Origin: an uncultured Acetatifactor sp.
Lineage (GTDB): Bacteria > Bacillota > Clostridia > Lachnospirales > Lachnospiraceae
Assembly: GCA_934426825.1 (NCBI GenBank)
Contig: CAKRYI010000002.1
Location: forward strand, 1-64,000
DNA: 64,000 nt
Reading direction: 5' to 3'
Below the pieces are notes generated by a model. The model searched no databases and was not told the origin of the DNA. It saw nothing but the letters and a program-made list of their open reading frames with translations. Below are positions 63,428-64,000 of the stretch, piece after piece; the stretch's first letter is position 1; the number at the start of each line of letters is the position of its first letter. Position numbers and translations under genes: made by a program.

Positions 63428-64000
63428 CACTTTTTCTCCTAATTCTTCCTTTTATCCACAATTTTTCCTGTGCATTCAAGCCGAAACAATATATAATAAC
63501 CAGATAACTTGTTCCTATAGCAGCCGCCTTTACCGCAAGCATAAGCCATCCACCAGCAGGAATGATATGCCCCAGCGCCAGGGCAGTCCCAAACGCAAGT
63601 ATCATGGGAATAAACAACCGCAGATATGTTTTTCTTACAAAAGTCCCCAGCTTAATGTCAAGATACTTTTTGTAAAGCACCACCATAGCTGCTGCCCGAA
63701 AACAATAGGAGATACAAATAGCAATTGCCGCCCCAATCAATCCATACACGGGCACAAGACAAAACTCAAGAATAATATTGATAAGTGCCATACACACATT
63801 CACAATGGCATGCTCTTTTACTCTGTTTGCCGCCGTCAATGCAGAAACAGCTATCATCATAGGCCATATAAACAGATTCGGTGCAATTAATAAAACAGCG
63901 CAGTAATATGCCGGTTCATATTCACTGCTGCCCATCCAACAATAAATAAACTCTTTTCCGACCGCTATAAATCCAATGAGAATCACTCCCAAAATGTAAA
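63414..64000 (-). CDS. wzx: Wzx-type oligosaccharide flippase, C-terminal part (cut by window edge)
   Basis: The last 195 or so residues of a MOP/MATE-fold flippase: paired spans with ALTAANRVKEHAIVNV and VYGLIGAAIAICISYCFRAAAMV, typical of the polysaccharide synthesis C-terminal domain. The frame is open to the right edge. It should flip the lipid-linked repeat unit to Wzy. Confidence 0.82.
   Translation of the reverse strand, partial: YILGVILIGFIAVGKEFIYCWMGSSEYEPAYYCAVLLIAPNLFIWPMMIAVSALTAANRVKEHAIVNVCMALINIILEFCLVPVYGLIGAAIAICISYCFRAAAMVVLYKKYLDIKLGTFVRKTYLRLFIPMILAFGTALALGHIIPAGGWLMLAVKAAAIGTSYLVIIYCFGLNAQEKLWIKGRIRRKSDGTN

Noticed and set aside
1..64000. CRISPR arrays, insertion sequences, tRNA or rRNA genes, prophage genes
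   Set aside because: I saw no spaced repeats, transposase genes other than the Rpn-family nuclease, cloverleaf-like sequences or phage structural genes.

Overview
The window looks like a chromosomal stretch of a Gram-positive anaerobe of the class Clostridia, most likely Lachnospiraceae. The evidence is strong AGGAGG-type ribosome binding sites, sigma-A promoters close to TTGACA-N17-TATAAT, a CIRCE heat-shock operator, BlaI/M56 and DUF6077-type proteins, and the overall protein flavour. Nearly the whole window is devoted to surface glycans: 53 protein genes, most of them for nucleotide-sugar synthesis, glycosyl transfer, flipping and polymerisation. I saw no rRNA, tRNA, CRISPR array, insertion sequence or prophage.

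Region 1 (1-14.9 kb, minus strand) is one long operon starting at a promoter near 14.89 kb and ending at a terminator at 38-69. It encodes a PglK-like ABC flippase, then pseF, a pseI-GNAT fusion and pseG (pseudaminic acid synthesis). After these come an SGNH hydrolase, a GtrII-type transferase, a GtrB-like polyprenyl-phosphate glycosyltransferase, a WecE-type sugar aminotransferase and several GT-C-like membrane proteins. Region 2 (14.98-18.5 kb, plus strand, divergent) is a three-gene operon: DUF4910 aminopeptidase-like protein, GT2, and a GT52/sialyltransferase-like protein that could be the pseudaminic acid transferase. Region 3 (18.5-35.5 kb, mostly minus) holds another GtrII/GT39-like/GT2/SGNH set and a pseC-glmM-glmS-GH20 operon that couples UDP-GlcNAc supply to the pseudaminic acid pathway.

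Region 4 (35.6-42.1 kb) is a regulatory and accessory island. It holds a BlaI-type repressor, a small secreted peptide with a perfect consensus promoter and its own terminator, an M56 (BlaR1-like) metalloprotease, manC, an Rpn-family nuclease with a possible intragenic second product, and an uncharacterised gene under a textbook CIRCE operator.

Region 5 (42.1-64 kb, minus strand, running off the right edge) is a Wzx/Wzy-type capsular polysaccharide locus. It contains Wzx, Wzy, a Wzz-like copolymerase, CapE/CapF/CapG (UDP-N-acetyl-L-fucosamine), Ugd, GtrA, a methyltransferase, an LpxD-like acyltransferase and a CatB-like acetyltransferase. It also has a tandem pair of DegT-family proteins, one of which has lost the PLP lysine. 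An HD-domain phosphohydrolase and a small unknown protein, with their own promoter, interrupt the capEFG order.

How it fits together (inference): GlmS and GlmM feed UDP-GlcNAc. CapE makes the 4-keto-6-deoxy-L-sugar that both CapF (FucNAc branch) and PseC (pseudaminic acid branch) can use; no separate pseB is present here. Four GtrB/DPM-like GT2 proteins can load sugars on polyprenyl phosphate, and nine GT-C-like membrane proteins (two GtrII, seven GT39-like or unassigned) can transfer them outside the membrane, as in three-component glycosylation systems. The most unusual items are the lysine-less aminotransferase pair, the CIRCE-controlled unknown gene, the BlaI-peptide-M56 group, the HD module inside capEFG and the Rpn gene with an internal start.
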